From positions 120,251,501-120,315,500 of the forward strand of contig CM032233.1 of assembly GCA_019009955.1 (NCBI GenBank): a DNA stretch of 64,000 nucleotides, read 5' to 3'. The position numbers were made by a program, and so were the translations under genes. Numbering within the stretch: the stretch's first letter is position 1; each line of letters starts with the position of its first letter. Of the stretch, positions 1 through 11,988 are shown in pieces. The notes beneath the pieces are model-generated. The model worked only from the letters and a program-made list of their open reading frames with translations, was not told the DNA's origin and searched no databases. Source of the stretch: Riptortus pedestris. Lineage: Eukaryota; Arthropoda; Insecta; Hemiptera; Alydidae.

Positions 1-248
1 ATAAGGGAAGCCATAAATTAAAAATAGCGGTACTTCGTTTCCTATTGGTTTTTCGGCAAATATGAACATACCAAAAGTTGTTTATTTTGTTATTTAGAGT
101 AATTTTTGTTATATACACTTTTTTCGTATACCGAATTATAAACGAGATATACGCTAAAACCTATAGCGGAAGTGAACAATTTTATTTGGGACAAAAGACC
201 CTAACATTTCTAGGGACGGGCAGGAGTGAGGAGGAGGATCTGAGCTAG
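1..248 (+). mobile_element. Hel-B (Helitron-like) copy, 3' part
   Basis: Cut by the window start. It shows the typical Hel-B module text (AAATAGCGGTACTTCG, then ATTGGTTTTTCGGC) and ends in GAGCTAG followed by T. The hairpin normally preceding that end (CCCGG...CCGGG) is missing, so the terminus is decayed. Non-coding. Confidence 0.55.
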
Positions 249-268
249 TATATATATATACATATAAA

Positions 269-806
269 ATTGTAACCTCTGTACATTGATTTTTTTCGTG
301 AATTTTCTCGTTGTAAGGAAGGCCTGAAATTAAAAATAGCGATATTTCGCCTGAAATAAAAATTCGCAATATATCATTGTGTATTTGTTTTTCGACAAAC
401 GTGTACATAACAAAAGTGGTTTACTTTGTTATTCAGACTAACTTTTGTTTTATACATTTTTTCGGGAACAATGTATGAAGCAAGTAATTAGCGTAGAAAT
501 ATTGATATACTCAACAATTCTTTCTAATATGAACTACCAGGTACCTCACTTGGAAAAATTAATTCAAATCTATGTAAATATTTTGTCCTTAATAATTCAA
601 ATCTATGTTTAATGCACAGGAGACGGGAAATATGACAATATGGAGGACAGTGAAGTCTTTTCCTAGAATTTTATTATTTACAAATCTACAGCAACGACGG
701 GTATAGACCCTAAACACTTGGGCGGATAAATGTCAAAATGTTGTGCAAAGTAAAGCCTTGCTAATAAAATACCTTCACCATTCAGCCTCAAATGAATTAC
801 CGGGCG
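269..806 (+). mobile_element. Hel-B (Helitron-like) copy, internally deleted
   Basis: Starts at ATTGTAACCTCTGTACATTG after a short TA stretch that separates it from the preceding copy. It runs through one module and the conserved 3' region (GGGTATAGACCCTAAACACT, then CAGCCTCAAATGAATTACCG) and breaks off inside the 3' hairpin, where Hel-A sequence begins without a gap. Compared with the 7.3-8.4 kb copy it lacks most internal modules. No coding capacity. Confidence 0.55.
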
Positions 807-1111
807 AAATTTCGACAAAATTTAATATCTCCGTTATTATGCGTCGGATCGAAAAATTGTGTATAACCAATCTTATTGCAAATGTAATACTCTATAAATT
901 TGTTTACGTTTGTATTTTCACTATCTTGATTATTAAGATATTTGCATTTTATACTTTTCGGCCTTCAGTAACCCCTCACCCCTCTTGTGCTCATGTCTTA
1001 TAAACAATAAGCTGTTATATTATGAATAATATTATTTGTTGCATAAATACCAAATATTGTTCTCATAGAACTTTTCCTTTTTGAGATAAATTTTTAGTTA
1101 ACAAATTTTAT
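807..1111 (+). mobile_element. Hel-A (Helentron-like) 3' half, truncated
   Basis: Internal Hel-A text (ATATCTCCGTTATTATGCGT, CGGATCGAAAAATTG, GATATTTGCATTTT, then CCTTCAGTAA) starts abruptly after a Hel-B hairpin remnant. The 3' hairpin end is missing and the next Hel-A copy starts at about 1112. Confidence 0.6.
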
Positions 1112-1692
<581 letters not shown>

Positions 1693-2287
1693 TTTTTATT
1701 TCATTCCACGTTCTATTATTTAACTAGGGTAATTATATTCTTTAAAAAGTAATCCAAGTGTATTTTTTATCTCGTCAAAATACTGTGGGGATATTCTCCC
1801 CTCATTCGCTAATGGAATAGGTACTCGCAGAACAGTATAATAAAAGTAAGACTGGGAAGAACGAGCTACTTGATGTGATTTTCATTGTAAGAAAACATAC
1901 TCCTGAAGAAGCTATGAAGAATAGCGAAAGGTGCAGTGTTTCTAATAAAGTGGAGTGAAGGTAGATAGTGTTTTTATTGCGTGAGCTTCCACTAGCATCT
2001 ATTCCATTATCCGTTATTATATAATCCCATACCAAAAGTACTCCTTCCTTCAACCTTAACAATCAGCATTAAGATTTTCACATATCCGACTGCGCTTTCT
2101 AAAATATTGTCTGCCACACTTATTCCATCTCTCTAAATGCAGTATTTCTAGCCATTACTTTCTCCTACTGGTTTACGATATACTTGAGCCAACTGAATAG
2201 TAAATCATGCCTACTCTATTACTATATAAGCTCACCCAATTGTTTATAGTCCATATATCCCCATTCTCAACTTGGAGAAAGGAATAT
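1693..2287 (+). mobile_element. Penelope-like 3' end fragment, copy 1 (tentative)
   Basis: Non-Hel-A sequence present in a second nearly identical copy at 5450-6046. Its 3' part has a CTGAAGA core at 1903, a perfect 5-bp stem (GCTAT...ATAGC), then GAAA and GTGTTTCTAATAAAG. The same arrangement follows the Penelope-type endonuclease fragment at 11.4-12.1 kb, which is why I assign it to that class. No reverse transcriptase or endonuclease coding remains. It could instead be another LINE 3' UTR. Confidence 0.4.
1903..1943 (+). ncRNA. hammerhead-like motif, copy 1
   Basis: CTGAAGA, then GCTAT-GAAGA-ATAGC as a possible stem II, then GAAA, then a short segment to GTTTC. This is the order of a hammerhead core (CUGANGA, stem II, GAAA). 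Here a G replaces the C after GAAA, which weakens the third helix compared with the copy at 5663. Whether it cleaves is unknown. Confidence 0.35.
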
Positions 2288-2289
2288 CT

Positions 2290-2641
2290 ACGGTAGCGGG
2301 AAACTCAATCGTTTCCGTTATCGGCCCCGATTTGCTAAAAATCCAATTATCTCGGTTAATATTGACGATAGAGAATAAATTTATATAACAAATATGTATA
2401 GTAAATTTACCAATAAGATTGGTTCTATAAAAATTTTTGATCCGACGTATGGTAACGGAGATATAACGAATTTTCCAAAATCCCTCCTCCTAAACCCCCC
2501 CCCCTCCCACTGGTCCTGATTTCAGCCATTAACGAAACTTGATCTGTCTTTTTGCATAAAACGTTTAAATATCGAGTAATGGAAACGATCAAACAAAAAT
2601 TGCGACCGCTAGAGCGTTAACAGACAAATATATATATATAA
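2290..2641 (-). mobile_element. Hel-A right half (minus strand)
   Basis: Read on the plus strand it shows GCGGGAAACTCAATCG, ATCTCGGTTAATATTGACGA, CACTGGTCCTGATTTCAGCC, then GCGACCGCTAGAGCGTTAAC and a short TA run. It stops where Hel-B begins, so it looks like the flank of a Hel-B insertion into the TA core. The matching left part is not found after the Hel-B copy, where a plus-strand Hel-A lies instead. Confidence 0.65.
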
Positions 2642-3522
2642 AATTGTATCCTCTGTCTGTACATCGATTTTTTTCGTGAAAATTCACGGTAACTTTTCAT
2701 TTCAACATGTCATAGACAACCATAACTGCCCTTTTGTTTCGTTCGTGTCTCGTTTGTTACCTGTTTGTTTACATGTTCACGTTTAAAACGGCTGAACCGA
2801 ATTTTATGAAACTTGGTATGTATATCACTACTAATCCAACTTAGACTTTGGGCTATATTTAATATTCTCTGAGACGAACAGGCGTGGGGGTTATAAGGGA
2901 AAGCTGAAATTAAAAAAATAGCGATATTTCGTTTCCTATTGCATTTTCGGCAATTATGCACATAACAAAACTTGTTTACTTTGTTATTTTGGAGTAACTT
3001 TTGTTATATACACTTTATATATCATACTATCTATAAATCTCCTGTCACGATGTTTGTCCGCGTTGGTCTCCTAAAACTAATTAAACCGATTTTATATTAA
3101 ATTTGGGCACACCGTGAGCAGTCTGGTCCAACTTGAGAGATAGGCTATATTAATTATCTCTCAGACTAACATGAGTGGGGGTTATAAGGGGAGGCCTGAA
3201 ATTAAAAGTCGTTGATATTCCGTTTTCTATTGGTTTTTTTCGCAAATATGCACATAAACAAAAGTTGTTTATTTTGTTATTTTGAGAGTAACTTTTTGTC
3301 CATAAACACTTTCATCGTATTCCGAAGTTTAAATGATTTATACGCTTATGAATATAGCGGGAGTCAACCATATTATTTGGGACAAAAGACCCAACCGGAA
3401 ATAAAATAAAAAATACTCGGGATGTGTATTAGCACTAACGCTTTCATTATAAGGAAGGACATACCAACATTTTCTAGGGAAGGGCAGGAGTGGGAGAGTT
3501 TTAAGGAAAGCAAGAAATTAAA
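2642..3522 (+). mobile_element. Hel-B copy, 5' part (split by Hel-A)
   Basis: Starts ATTGTATCCTCTGTCTGTAC and contains CGGCTGAACCGAATTTTATG, two module ends with GGGGGTTATAAGGG and related text, and one variant module near 3010-3190 beginning ATCATACTATCTATAAATCT. It is interrupted after GAAATTAAAA by a Hel-A copy and resumes at about 4269 with TCGCGATATTTCG. Confidence 0.55.
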
Positions 3523-4097
3523 AAAGTCCGTCACGAAGGGCCTGCGTAAACTACAGCAGATTCCCAACGTGAAGTTTCTACATTAGGGAAAATCTGCCTC
3601 AATACACAATTGTAGTAGTAAGAAACCTCCCTAAACCTAAAAACATTATTTAGGGCGTAACTACCCCGTAGTTTTTAAGCCCAAAAAAACAGTTGACCTA
3701 ACCTTCTTAACCTATTCACGAGGGGCGACGTTATAGAAACGGCCGCCAGAGCTCTCGCCGGAAAAAATCGAGCATAGCCTACTGGTGGACAGTATCACGC
3801 CAGAATACAAATTGCAAATATCTCGGTTTATATTCAAGAAACAGAATAAATGAATAGAATAATATTTATAGTAAATATTAATTTGCAATAAGATTTATTC
3901 TATACAATTTTTCGATTTGCGACCAATAATAACGGAGTTATTTTGAATTTTCAAAAATCCCCCCTCCCTAAACCCACCTTCCCACTGGTCCGATTTCAGC
4001 CATTAACGGAACTTAGTCTTCCTTTTTACATAAAACGTTTAAATTCCGAGTTTGGTAAAGATCAAACAAGAATTGCGACCGCTAAGAGCGTTAACAG

Positions 4098-4141
<44 letters not shown>

Positions 4142-4268
4142 TATATATATATATATATTCATCGTCATCTCCTGAGGTAGGATCAGATGGACGTTTGAAG
4201 ATTATTTTTCGAAACTCGCATCATGAGTACGACCTCAATAGCTGATTTCCCTTAAGGGAAATCTGCTA
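3523..4268 (-). mobile_element. Hel-A full-length copy nested in Hel-B
   Basis: Plus-strand reading starts AAGTCCGTCACG and ends TTAAGGGAAATCTGCTAA. It contains the hairpin region, the long GGTTAGG-type insert near 3590-3760 that is also seen at 42.0-42.1 kb, the CGGTT..ATTCAAG segment, a TA core (4102-4160) and the GACCTCAATAGCTGATTTCC end. Hel-B module text continues on both sides, so this is a clean nested insertion at an A-rich target. Confidence 0.75.
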
Positions 4269-4996
4269 ATCGCGATATTTCGTTTTCCTATTGGTTTATG
4301 GCCAAATATGAACATAACAAAAGTTGTTTATTTTTGCTATTTAGAGTAACTTTTGTTATATACATTTTTTTCAGCTATACCGATTTATAAACGCGCTATA
4401 CCCCCCCGTCCAAATTTATAGCGGAAGGTGAGAAATTTTATTTGGCACAAAAGACTCAACCGAAAACTAAATAAAACACTCAGTATGTGTATTAGCACTA
4501 ACGCCTTCCTTATAATAAAGCCATACTATATCTAGGGACAGGCAGGAGTGTTGGTTAAGGGAGGCCTGAAATTAAATTAATAGTGATATTTCGTTTCCTA
4601 TTGTAGTTTCGAGCAAATATGAACATAACAAAAGTTGTTTATTTTGTTATTTAGAGAAAATTTGCTCAAGAATTCTTTTTAATATGAACTTCCAGGTACC
4701 TCACCTAGAAAAATTAATTCCAATGTATGTTAATATTTAGTCCTTAGTAATTCAAATCTATGCATAATGCACAGGAAGCTGGAAAATATGGACAATATGG
4801 AGGAGAGTGAAGTCTTTACATAAAAAATTAATTTTATTATTAACAAATCCACAGATAACGGAAAGGGTATTAAACCCTAAACACTGGGACGCGGGTAAAT
4901 GTCAAAATATTGTGCAAAAATAAAGCCTTGCCAAAAAAAAATACCATCAACATTCCAGCCTCAAATGAATTCCCGAGCGAAGCAGGGGTTTCTGAG

Positions 4997-4999
<3 letters not shown>
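4269..4999 (+). mobile_element. Hel-B copy, 3' part
   Basis: Continuation of the copy starting at 2642. It includes a module, the CAGGTACCTCACCTAG segment shared with 540-560, and the terminal CGAGCGAAGCAGGGGTTTCT-GAGCTAT. The terminal hairpin is decayed and the CTAG end is CTAT. Confidence 0.55.
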
Positions 5000-5031
<32 letters not shown>

Positions 5032-5104
5032 AATTTATATATATATATATATTTTATAGAGAGAGTGAGAGAGAGAGAGAGAGGATAAGAGAGAGATTGA
5101 GAGA
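4997..5104. repeat. (TA)n and degenerate (GA)n microsatellite
   Basis: A TA tract with AAATT interruptions followed by an interrupted GA tract, in the same order as at 1223-1370. It joins the end of Hel-B to the right half of a plus-strand Hel-A. Confidence 0.9.
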
Positions 5105-5105
5105 G

Positions 5106-5452
5106 GATTTCGAAACTTCAAAATATCTTTGGTATTATAAGTCGAAACGAAAATGTGTTATAGAAACAATATTATTGTAGATTTAATTGCACTATAAATG
5201 TTGTTTATATAAATATTTTCTTCCTTTCATGAATATTAACTGAAATATTTGGATTTTGTTGTTTTCAGCCTTCAGTAAACTTCAACTTCCTAATCATGAC
5301 ATATTAACCAATAAGCTATTATATTCATGAACTACTTTATTCTTAAGCTTCAATCAACCAAGCCATTGGTCTCATTAAAAAGTATCACTTCTCTTGTGAA
5401 TAAATGCAATTATTGTGGCGCACGTGAGAAATCGGGGGGGCGGGACTTTTTA
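5106..5452 (+). mobile_element. Hel-A right half, second copy of duplicated block
   Basis: Begins ATTTCGAAACTTCAAAATAT, as at 1371, and ends at GTGAGAAATCGGGGGGGCGG with the same loss of the 3' hairpin. Small indels distinguish it from the first copy. Together with 5450-6046 it makes a duplicated block of about 0.9 kb. Confidence 0.65.
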
Positions 5453-6046
5453 TTTCATTCCACTGTTCTATTATTTAACTAGGATAATTATTTTCTTTAA
5501 AAAAAGTAATCCAAGTGTATGTTTTAATCTCCTCAAAATACTGTGGGAATATTCTCTTCCTCATTCCGCTAATGGAATAGGTACTCGCAGAACAGTATAA
5601 TAAAAGTAAGACTGGGAAGAACGAGCTACTTGATGTGATTTTCATTGTAAGAAAACATACTCCTGAAGAAGCTATGAAGAATAGCGAAACGTGCAGTGTT
5701 TCTAATAAAGTGGAGTGAAGGTAGATAGTGTTTTTATTGCGTGAGCATCCACTAGCATCTATTCCATTATCCGTTATTATATAATCCCATACCAAAAGTA
5801 CTCCTTCCTTCAACCTTAACAATCAGCATTAAGATTTTCACATATCCGACTGCGCTTTCTAAAATATTGTCTGCCACACTTATTCCATCTCTCTAAATGC
5901 AGTATTTCTAGCCATTACTTTCTCCTACTGGTTTACGATATACTTGAGCCAACTGGATAGTAAATCATTCCAACTCTATTACTATATAAGCTTACCCAAT
6001 TGTTTATAGTCCATATATCCCCATCCTCAACATGGAGAAAGGAATA
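5450..6046 (+). mobile_element. Penelope-like 3' end fragment, copy 2 (tentative)
   Basis: Almost base-for-base the same as 1693-2287 over its second half. The hammerhead-like segment at 5663 is better preserved here: CTGAAGA, the 5-bp stem, then GAAAC-GTGCAGT-GTTTC and TAATAAAG. The similarity stops at GGAATAT (6046), where unrelated sequence begins. Confidence 0.4.
5663..5703 (+). ncRNA. hammerhead-like motif, copy 2
   Basis: CTGAAGA core, stem GCTAT/ATAGC, GAAA core, and a GAAAC/GTTTC pairing enclosing GTGCAGT. This fits the core order of a hammerhead ribozyme of the kind reported in Penelope-like elements. Helix I is not obvious, so activity is uncertain. Confidence 0.4.
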
Positions 6047-6204
6047 TTATTTGATGAGATTACCGTTCAACTACTCTAATATCCCTGATTTTTTTCCAGT
6101 AATATTTTTATTAAAGATTCACTATTCACATTTTTCAAGTCTTTAATTCTAAATATATTTACACACTCCGTCACTTCCTCTACTATTACATGATGCTAAG
6201 ACAA

Positions 6205-6335
6205 CCTTTAGGAGATTAACCTCAGCTATTGAGGTTGTACTAATGACGCGATTTTCGAAAAAAAAAGATCCTCAAATGTAAATCGATCCTACCTAGTAGA
6301 TGAAATGAGGTCCGTACAAAACTGTATGTATACAA

Positions 6336-6386
<51 letters not shown>

Positions 6387-6510
6387 TATCTGTTACCAAG
6401 GAAACGGTCAAAATGTTTGCCTTATAACTACCAAACTCGATATATAAGAGATTTATGTAAAACCAGAGGTAAAGTTTGATAAAGGCAGAAGTCGAACCGG
6501 GTGGAGGGGG
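6205..6510 (+). mobile_element. Hel-A left half, diverged
   Basis: Shows CTCAGCTATTGAGGTTGTAC, ATGACGCGATTTTCGAAA, ATCGATCCTACC, a TA core (6338-6377), and remnants of the ACTACCAAACTCGATAT segment. It loses similarity near 6510, in a G-rich stretch. Confidence 0.6.
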
Positions 6511-6655
6511 GGGGGCGGTAGTTATAAGAGGGAATATCAATTCGCAGAAGGATATATAGCACCGAGGACTGTATGTGTTCATGCATCTATTCTATATAAG
6601 CCGAGCCCCAATTGCATGGGATATGCCAATAAGGGAGTCTAAAATAAAACAAAAT

Positions 6656-6740
<85 letters not shown>

Positions 6741-6828
6741 GTATTTCATACTAATCTCTAAGTTTTGCAGCGTCTCGATCCCGACAAATCTCTTAAGCCT
6801 TGTAAATTGCGTCGACAGAAAGAGAAAA
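6511..6828. other. No gene; contains a long pure TA tract
   Basis: Nothing coding is recognised. The main feature is an uninterrupted (TA)n of about 80 bases at 6657-6738, not flanked by recognisable Hel-A text. Confidence 0.7.
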
Positions 6829-7275
6829 AAAGTCCGTCACGCAGGGGCTGCGTAAACTAAGCTGATTTCCCACGTGAAGTTATACAATAGGGAAATCTAC
6901 ATACGAGAGCCGATCAGTTACGGCCGAACTAGCTTTTGGCGGGAAACTCAATCGTCCGTTATCGGCCCCGATTTAATAAAAATCCAAATATCTCGGTTAA
7001 TATTGAAGATAGAGAATAAATGTATAAAACAATATGTATAGTAAATTTACCAATAAGATTGGTTCTATACAAATTTTTGATCCGACGTATGGTAACGGAG
7101 ATATAACGAATTTTCCAAAATCCCTCCTCTAAACCCCCCCCCTCCCACTGGTCCGATTTCAGCCATTAACGAACTTGATCTGTCTTTTTGCATAAAACGT
7201 TTAAATATCGAGTTTGGTAACGATCAAACAAAAATTGCGACCGCTAGAGCGTTAACAGACAAATATATATATAAA
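6829..7275 (-). mobile_element. Hel-A, outer part split by Hel-B
   Basis: Plus-strand reading starts AAAGTCCGTCACGCAGGGGC, with the subterminal AAGCTGATTTCCCACGTG. It continues through GAGAGCCGATCAGTTACGG and the conserved body to GCGTTAACAGACAAATATAT, where Hel-B interrupts the TA core. The remaining piece lies at 8421-8475. Confidence 0.75.
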
Positions 7276-8420
7276 ATTGTAACCTCTGTCTGTACATTGA
7301 TTTTTTTCGCGAAATTTCACGATAACTTTTCATTTTAATGAAACTTGGTATGTATATTACTACTAACCCAACTTAGACTTTAGGCTATATTAATATTCTC
7401 TGAGACGAGCAGGAGTGGGGGTTATAAGGGAGGCCCGAAATTAAAAATAGCGATATTTCGTTTCCTATTGGTTTTTCGGCAAATATGCACATAACAAAAG
7501 TTATTTATTTTATTATTTAGAGTAACGTTTCTTATATACACTTTCGTCGTATACCGTAGTATAAATGAGTTATACACTAAAAATTATAGCGGGAGTCAAC
7601 AATTTTATTTGACACAAAAGAATCGACCGAACTAAATATAACTCGGTACGTGTATTAGCACTAACGCCTTCATTATAACAAGCCATACCAACATTTCTAG
7701 GGGCGGGCAAGAGGGGGGGGGGTTGTAAGGGCGGCCTGAAATTAAAAATAGCGATATTTCGTTTGCTATTGTTTTTTTGGAAAATGTGCATATAACAAAA
7801 ATTGTTTATTGAGTTATATAGAGTAACTTTTGTTATATTCACTTTGGTTTTATAACAAAGTATAAACCAAAAACTAAAGCGGGAGCCAACTATTTTATTG
7901 GGAACTAACGGTTGAACCGAATTTAACAAAACTCGGTATATGAATTAGTATTAATTCTTCCGTGATTAAGCTATATTAAAATTTATAGGTTCAAACGGGG
8001 GTTATAAGGGAGGCCTGAAATAAAAATTTGCGATATTTCATTTTCTATTTGTTTTTCGGTTATCATGTATCTAAAACAGCTGTCACCATTACACTTTGGA
8101 CCGAATCAAGAGAAAGGAACTTTTATTCATACAAGGTTTGTAAGACAGAATACTTTCTACGACTATGAATTATACTGTTCATTACGTTATAAAAAAACCT
8201 ACATTCACAGGAGACGGGAAATATAATAATATTATAAGACTGAAGTCTTAAATAACAAATAGTTTTATTATTAACAAATCCACAGCAACAATGGGTATAG
8301 ACCCTAAAAAATGTGGTGGGGAAATGCCAAAATATTGTGGAAAGTAAAGCCTTGCCAAAAAAATACCATCTTTATTCAGCCTAAAATGAATTCCCGGGCG
8401 AAGCCGGGTACTTTAGCTAG
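7276..8420 (+). mobile_element. Hel-B full-length copy (1145 bp)
   Basis: One of the clearest complete Hel-B copies. It starts ATTGTAACCTCTGTCTGTAC and carries module ends with GGAGTGGGGGTTATAAGGGA and its variants at roughly 300-bp spacing. It ends with CCCGGGCGAAGCCGGG, then TACTTTAG and CTAG, directly before T of the host TA tract. A terminal hairpin about 10 bases before CTAG, and insertion between A and T without duplication, are Helitron hallmarks. It encodes nothing. The 5' end is not a canonical TC, so the exact start is uncertain. Confidence 0.6.
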
Positions 8421-8475
8421 TATATATATATAATTTTAAACGGACCTCATTTTCCCTTAAGGGAAATCTGCTAAA
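8421..8475 (-). mobile_element. Hel-A, short remaining piece after Hel-B
   Basis: TA core, then ATTTTAAACGGACCTCATTT joined directly to CCCTTAAGGGAAATCTGCTA. About 100 bases between CATTT and the palindrome are deleted. It completes the copy starting at 6829. Confidence 0.7.
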
Positions 8476-8865
8476 AGGATTTACGGAAAAGAAAAAATTG
8501 TGATAATTTAAGTAATTTTGTTTTTGCTTCTGTACTTTCCGTTTTTTTAAATTAAGAATGTTGTAATTTATATGCAATGCCGGCGCCCTTGAAGAGTGCG
8601 TCGTAAACAGCAGCTAACACAACTGGTTTTGAAGTCCTTGACAGGCTCTAAAGTAACTCCTGTAATATGTTGTGTACACAATTTTTTTTATTTTAGTGTA
8701 TTCGGATGATGAAATGAAGAAATTCCTGGCTCTCTACAAGCGTAATTTGAATATCACTATCAGTAGCTTCACTGAGATACAAAAACTGTAAAATATTTAG
8801 TGAAATATAGCAATTTATTTTCATAGTATTGGAATACAATAATCCATTATTTTATTTGACACATA
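8476..8865. other. No recognised feature
   Basis: AT-rich sequence with one GC-richer patch near 8580 (GCCGGCGCCCTTGAAGAG). No repeat match inside the window and no persuasive coding frame. Confidence 0.6.
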
Positions 8866-9536
<671 letters not shown>

Positions 9537-9882
9537 CCAAAGAGTATATTTCAGAATGTTTCTCACGAGGAAATTTTTGCACTCACAATTGGTGGGTTGT
9601 CCATTCGAGGAAGTGCTTTAATAATGCCTGCAGTTAATAGGGCAGCTCTCGTTCCATGCGGTCGATAGATTAATTCTTGTTGGATGGATCATAATAGACT
9701 TACTGCTTGTTAAAATGGGTATTAGGATTTATAATTATGCCTGTAAATGGACTCATGTGCATTCAATGTTTCGATAACTTTAAATGATTAAATCAATTTC
9801 ATCTAGTAATAACTACTTCGCAAATTTCTTTTAAACATCAGTTGGTGTACTCTGGATGAGACTTTTTGAAATATGTCTTTAT
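9537..9882. other. No recognised feature
   Basis: Apparently single-copy AT-rich sequence between a truncated Hel-A and the LINE-Penelope insertion. No coding signal. Confidence 0.6.
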
Positions 9883-9900
9883 ATATTTGGTATATGTTTG
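9883..9900. repeat. 18-bp target-site duplication, left
   Basis: ATATTTGGTATATGTTTG, identical over 18 bases to 12095-12112. The pair brackets the LINE and the Penelope-like fragment together. Confidence 0.7.
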
Positions 9901-9939
9901 TGATTTGAAACAGCTTTACTGGCAGGCATAAAGAATTGG

Positions 9940-10990
9940 TGTACATTAAACCCCACACATACCTTGGAGATGCCTTTTTCCTCCATCAGGGAAGATTTTC
10001 CAAAAGCTGCAGAAACATTTTCATAGCCAGAGATCAAATGCGGCAAGTGCAAAGGTTAGGGAAATACTGGGAAGAGGAAAGAGTGATTCCTGGGAAGCAA
10101 GAATAGCCCTATTTGATTCAATGGTGTCATTCTACTCTTCTTTATGGAGCAGAGATTTGGGCTCCAAATTACCTAGATTTTGGGGAATCGGTACAGCTGA
10201 AGGTTCTGGAAGTATTTGTATTCTTGGCCAAGAAGTACCCCGAATTACAATAGTCCGTTTGGAAACTGGGAGAGCGCACTTAAGTGTAGTTATATTTAAG
10301 AAAATTATTAATTTCTGTGTTAAACTGCTCTCAATGCCTGACCAACGACTTCCAAAAAAATGTTTTCTTAAGCTGCTTAGTTTGCACAATAGGAAAAAGC
10401 GACATAAAATATAATTGGGTGTCACAAGTAAAATTTATAGCAGGAAATAATTATGTTGAAGAATATTTTTTCGAAATCTTTAGACCAACAAACTTTGCTA
10501 GCCAACAAGATCACAATCATTGAAACAATTGTAAATAATCTCCATTCCGTTGACGTAGATAGAGTTCTTAACTCAAGTTACATGCCGAATATAATAGAAG
10601 TATTTGTAGTTTTAACCATTCTCTCACCTGATAATTATTTAACGTTCCACACAAACATAAATAAAATCAAACTTATCAGTCAAATAAGGATTTCCTCTAG
10701 CGAGTATTTTAAATTATCCTACAGAAACATGACTCAAATTATAAAAACTGGAGAGGTATGTAAATGGTGCCAAAAATATATTTACCTACATTTGAATCAT
10801 TTACTGCTGTATTGCCCGCTTTTTACATCAACAGGATAAAATTCCTTGACAAATATATAGTGCCTCAAAGAGAATACCTATCATTGGTAAACATTCTGGG
10901 ATTACAACAATGAAAGTAAAGTTAATGATATTTTTTGTTTCTTATCAAAAGTTTGTGAAAGGTAAACAATATAAAAGAAAGAATTGTATT
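9940..10990 (+). pseudogene. LINE ORF2 C-terminal region, frameshifted
   Basis: Fragments in different frames read like the region downstream of a LINE reverse transcriptase: YLGVPFSSSGK near 9960, a LLYGAEIWAPNYLD-like stretch near 10140, LRLETGRAHLS-like text near 10260, and an open segment 10453-10839. That segment ends in GEVCKWCQKY, followed by LNHLLLYCPLF, which resembles the Cys/His cluster at many LINE C-termini. At least three frame changes and internal stops make it inactive. The catalytic RT motif lies upstream and is absent because of 5' truncation. Confidence 0.6.
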
Positions 10991-11386
10991 ATTTTTTATG
11001 GGGGTGCTTATTCAATAATAATCGGCAAAATTATTTATTATATGCTGTTATACTTATTATTAGATGTGTTATACTTATCTTAGATTAATACTCATGTTAA
11101 TCTGATATGTTAGAAAACTGATCTTTATTTAGACATTAAAAAAAGAATGAATTAATTTACATTTACATTAAATTATAAACCTATTGAAATTCAGTATTAT
11201 AATCATTTAGATTAATATTAATATTGTATTACGTGCCAATGCATATGGTGTTCAGTTGTAATTCTAGGAATTATTATTATTTTATGTACACATTACTTTA
11301 AGAAGTATAATATACTAATAACCATACTAACACTAATTGGCCAGACTCTTGGCAACATGTTGTAAACAGAAGCCAATAAAAATATC

Positions 11387-11405
11387 TATCTATCTATCTA
11401 TCTAT
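11387..11405. repeat. (TATC)n LINE tail
   Basis: Five tetranucleotide units at the LINE 3' end. The junction with Penelope-like sequence is directly after TATG. Confidence 0.9.
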
Positions 11406-11677
11406 GTTTGGAATCCTCGCAGCAGCTGAATAAAAGGTTAAAGCAACACGTAAAAAGTATAGGCAATAATGAAAATAAAACTGCTTTGATGGATCATTCT
11501 ATCTCCAGGAAACACACCTTCAACTTTGAAAAAGTTCAAATAATTGATAAAGAAAGAAATAATACTAAACGGAAAATAAAAGAGAACATTCACATAATAA
11601 AAAATAGAAAAAGGGCAGTAAAGAAAAAAATAGAAATCAAATACCTCAATCATATATTCTATAACATTTTATCTTAA
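11406..11677 (+). pseudogene. Penelope-like GIY-YIG endonuclease C-terminus (fragment)
   Basis: An open segment whose protein contains LNKRLKQHVKSIGNNENKTA, then LMDHSISRKHTFNFEKVQII and a Lys/Arg-rich tail ending YLNHIFYNILS. In Penelope-like elements the segment after the YIGQTGR motif has the form R.KEH....N.....LA.H....H.F.F....I...E....KR. The order here (H, N, AL.DH, H.F.F, I.D.E.N..KR) matches. The GIY-YIG motif itself and the RT are absent, so it is a truncated piece. Assignment is by motif reading only. Confidence 0.6.
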
Positions 11678-11988
11678 ATGAATCGCCTTTAAATTATGAC
11701 GCGAAATAATCGAGTTCAAGATTGACTTGTGAATAATCGATTTGTAGTCAGCTGACTTAACCTACCTCGGGAACCTCTCAGTATCAACTAACTCCTCTGT
11801 GAGGACGGTCGGAACGAATGTAAAGGGAAACGAGCACTTCAGAAATTTAAGTAGCAATTTATAATTAAATTTAATAAATATATCATAGATGTAGGCACCT
11901 ACTAATACAATAAAGAATTATTAAGGGATGTGTAAAATTAATGTTATTAATAATTTTTTTAGCATTTTTCTTTTAAAATGGATAGCCC

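Larger units (their letters stand above)
9901..11405 (+). mobile_element. Non-LTR retrotransposon (LINE), 5'-truncated
   Basis: Carries the 3' part of an ORF2-like gene, broken by several frameshifts, then an AT-rich 3' UTR ending GAAGCCAATAAAAA and a (TATC)n tail at 11388-11405. The minus-strand element at 42.2-43.3 kb has a related C-terminal protein and the same AGCCAATAAAA-(TCTA)n end. This confirms that the tail is a real LINE terminus. Clade not certain (R1/LOA-like by protein style). Confidence 0.7.

Noticed and set aside
1802..2062. Minus-strand frame shared with 5475-5822
   Set aside because: Conserved only because the two DNA blocks are recent duplicates; the plus strand carries the hammerhead-like motif, which explains the region better.
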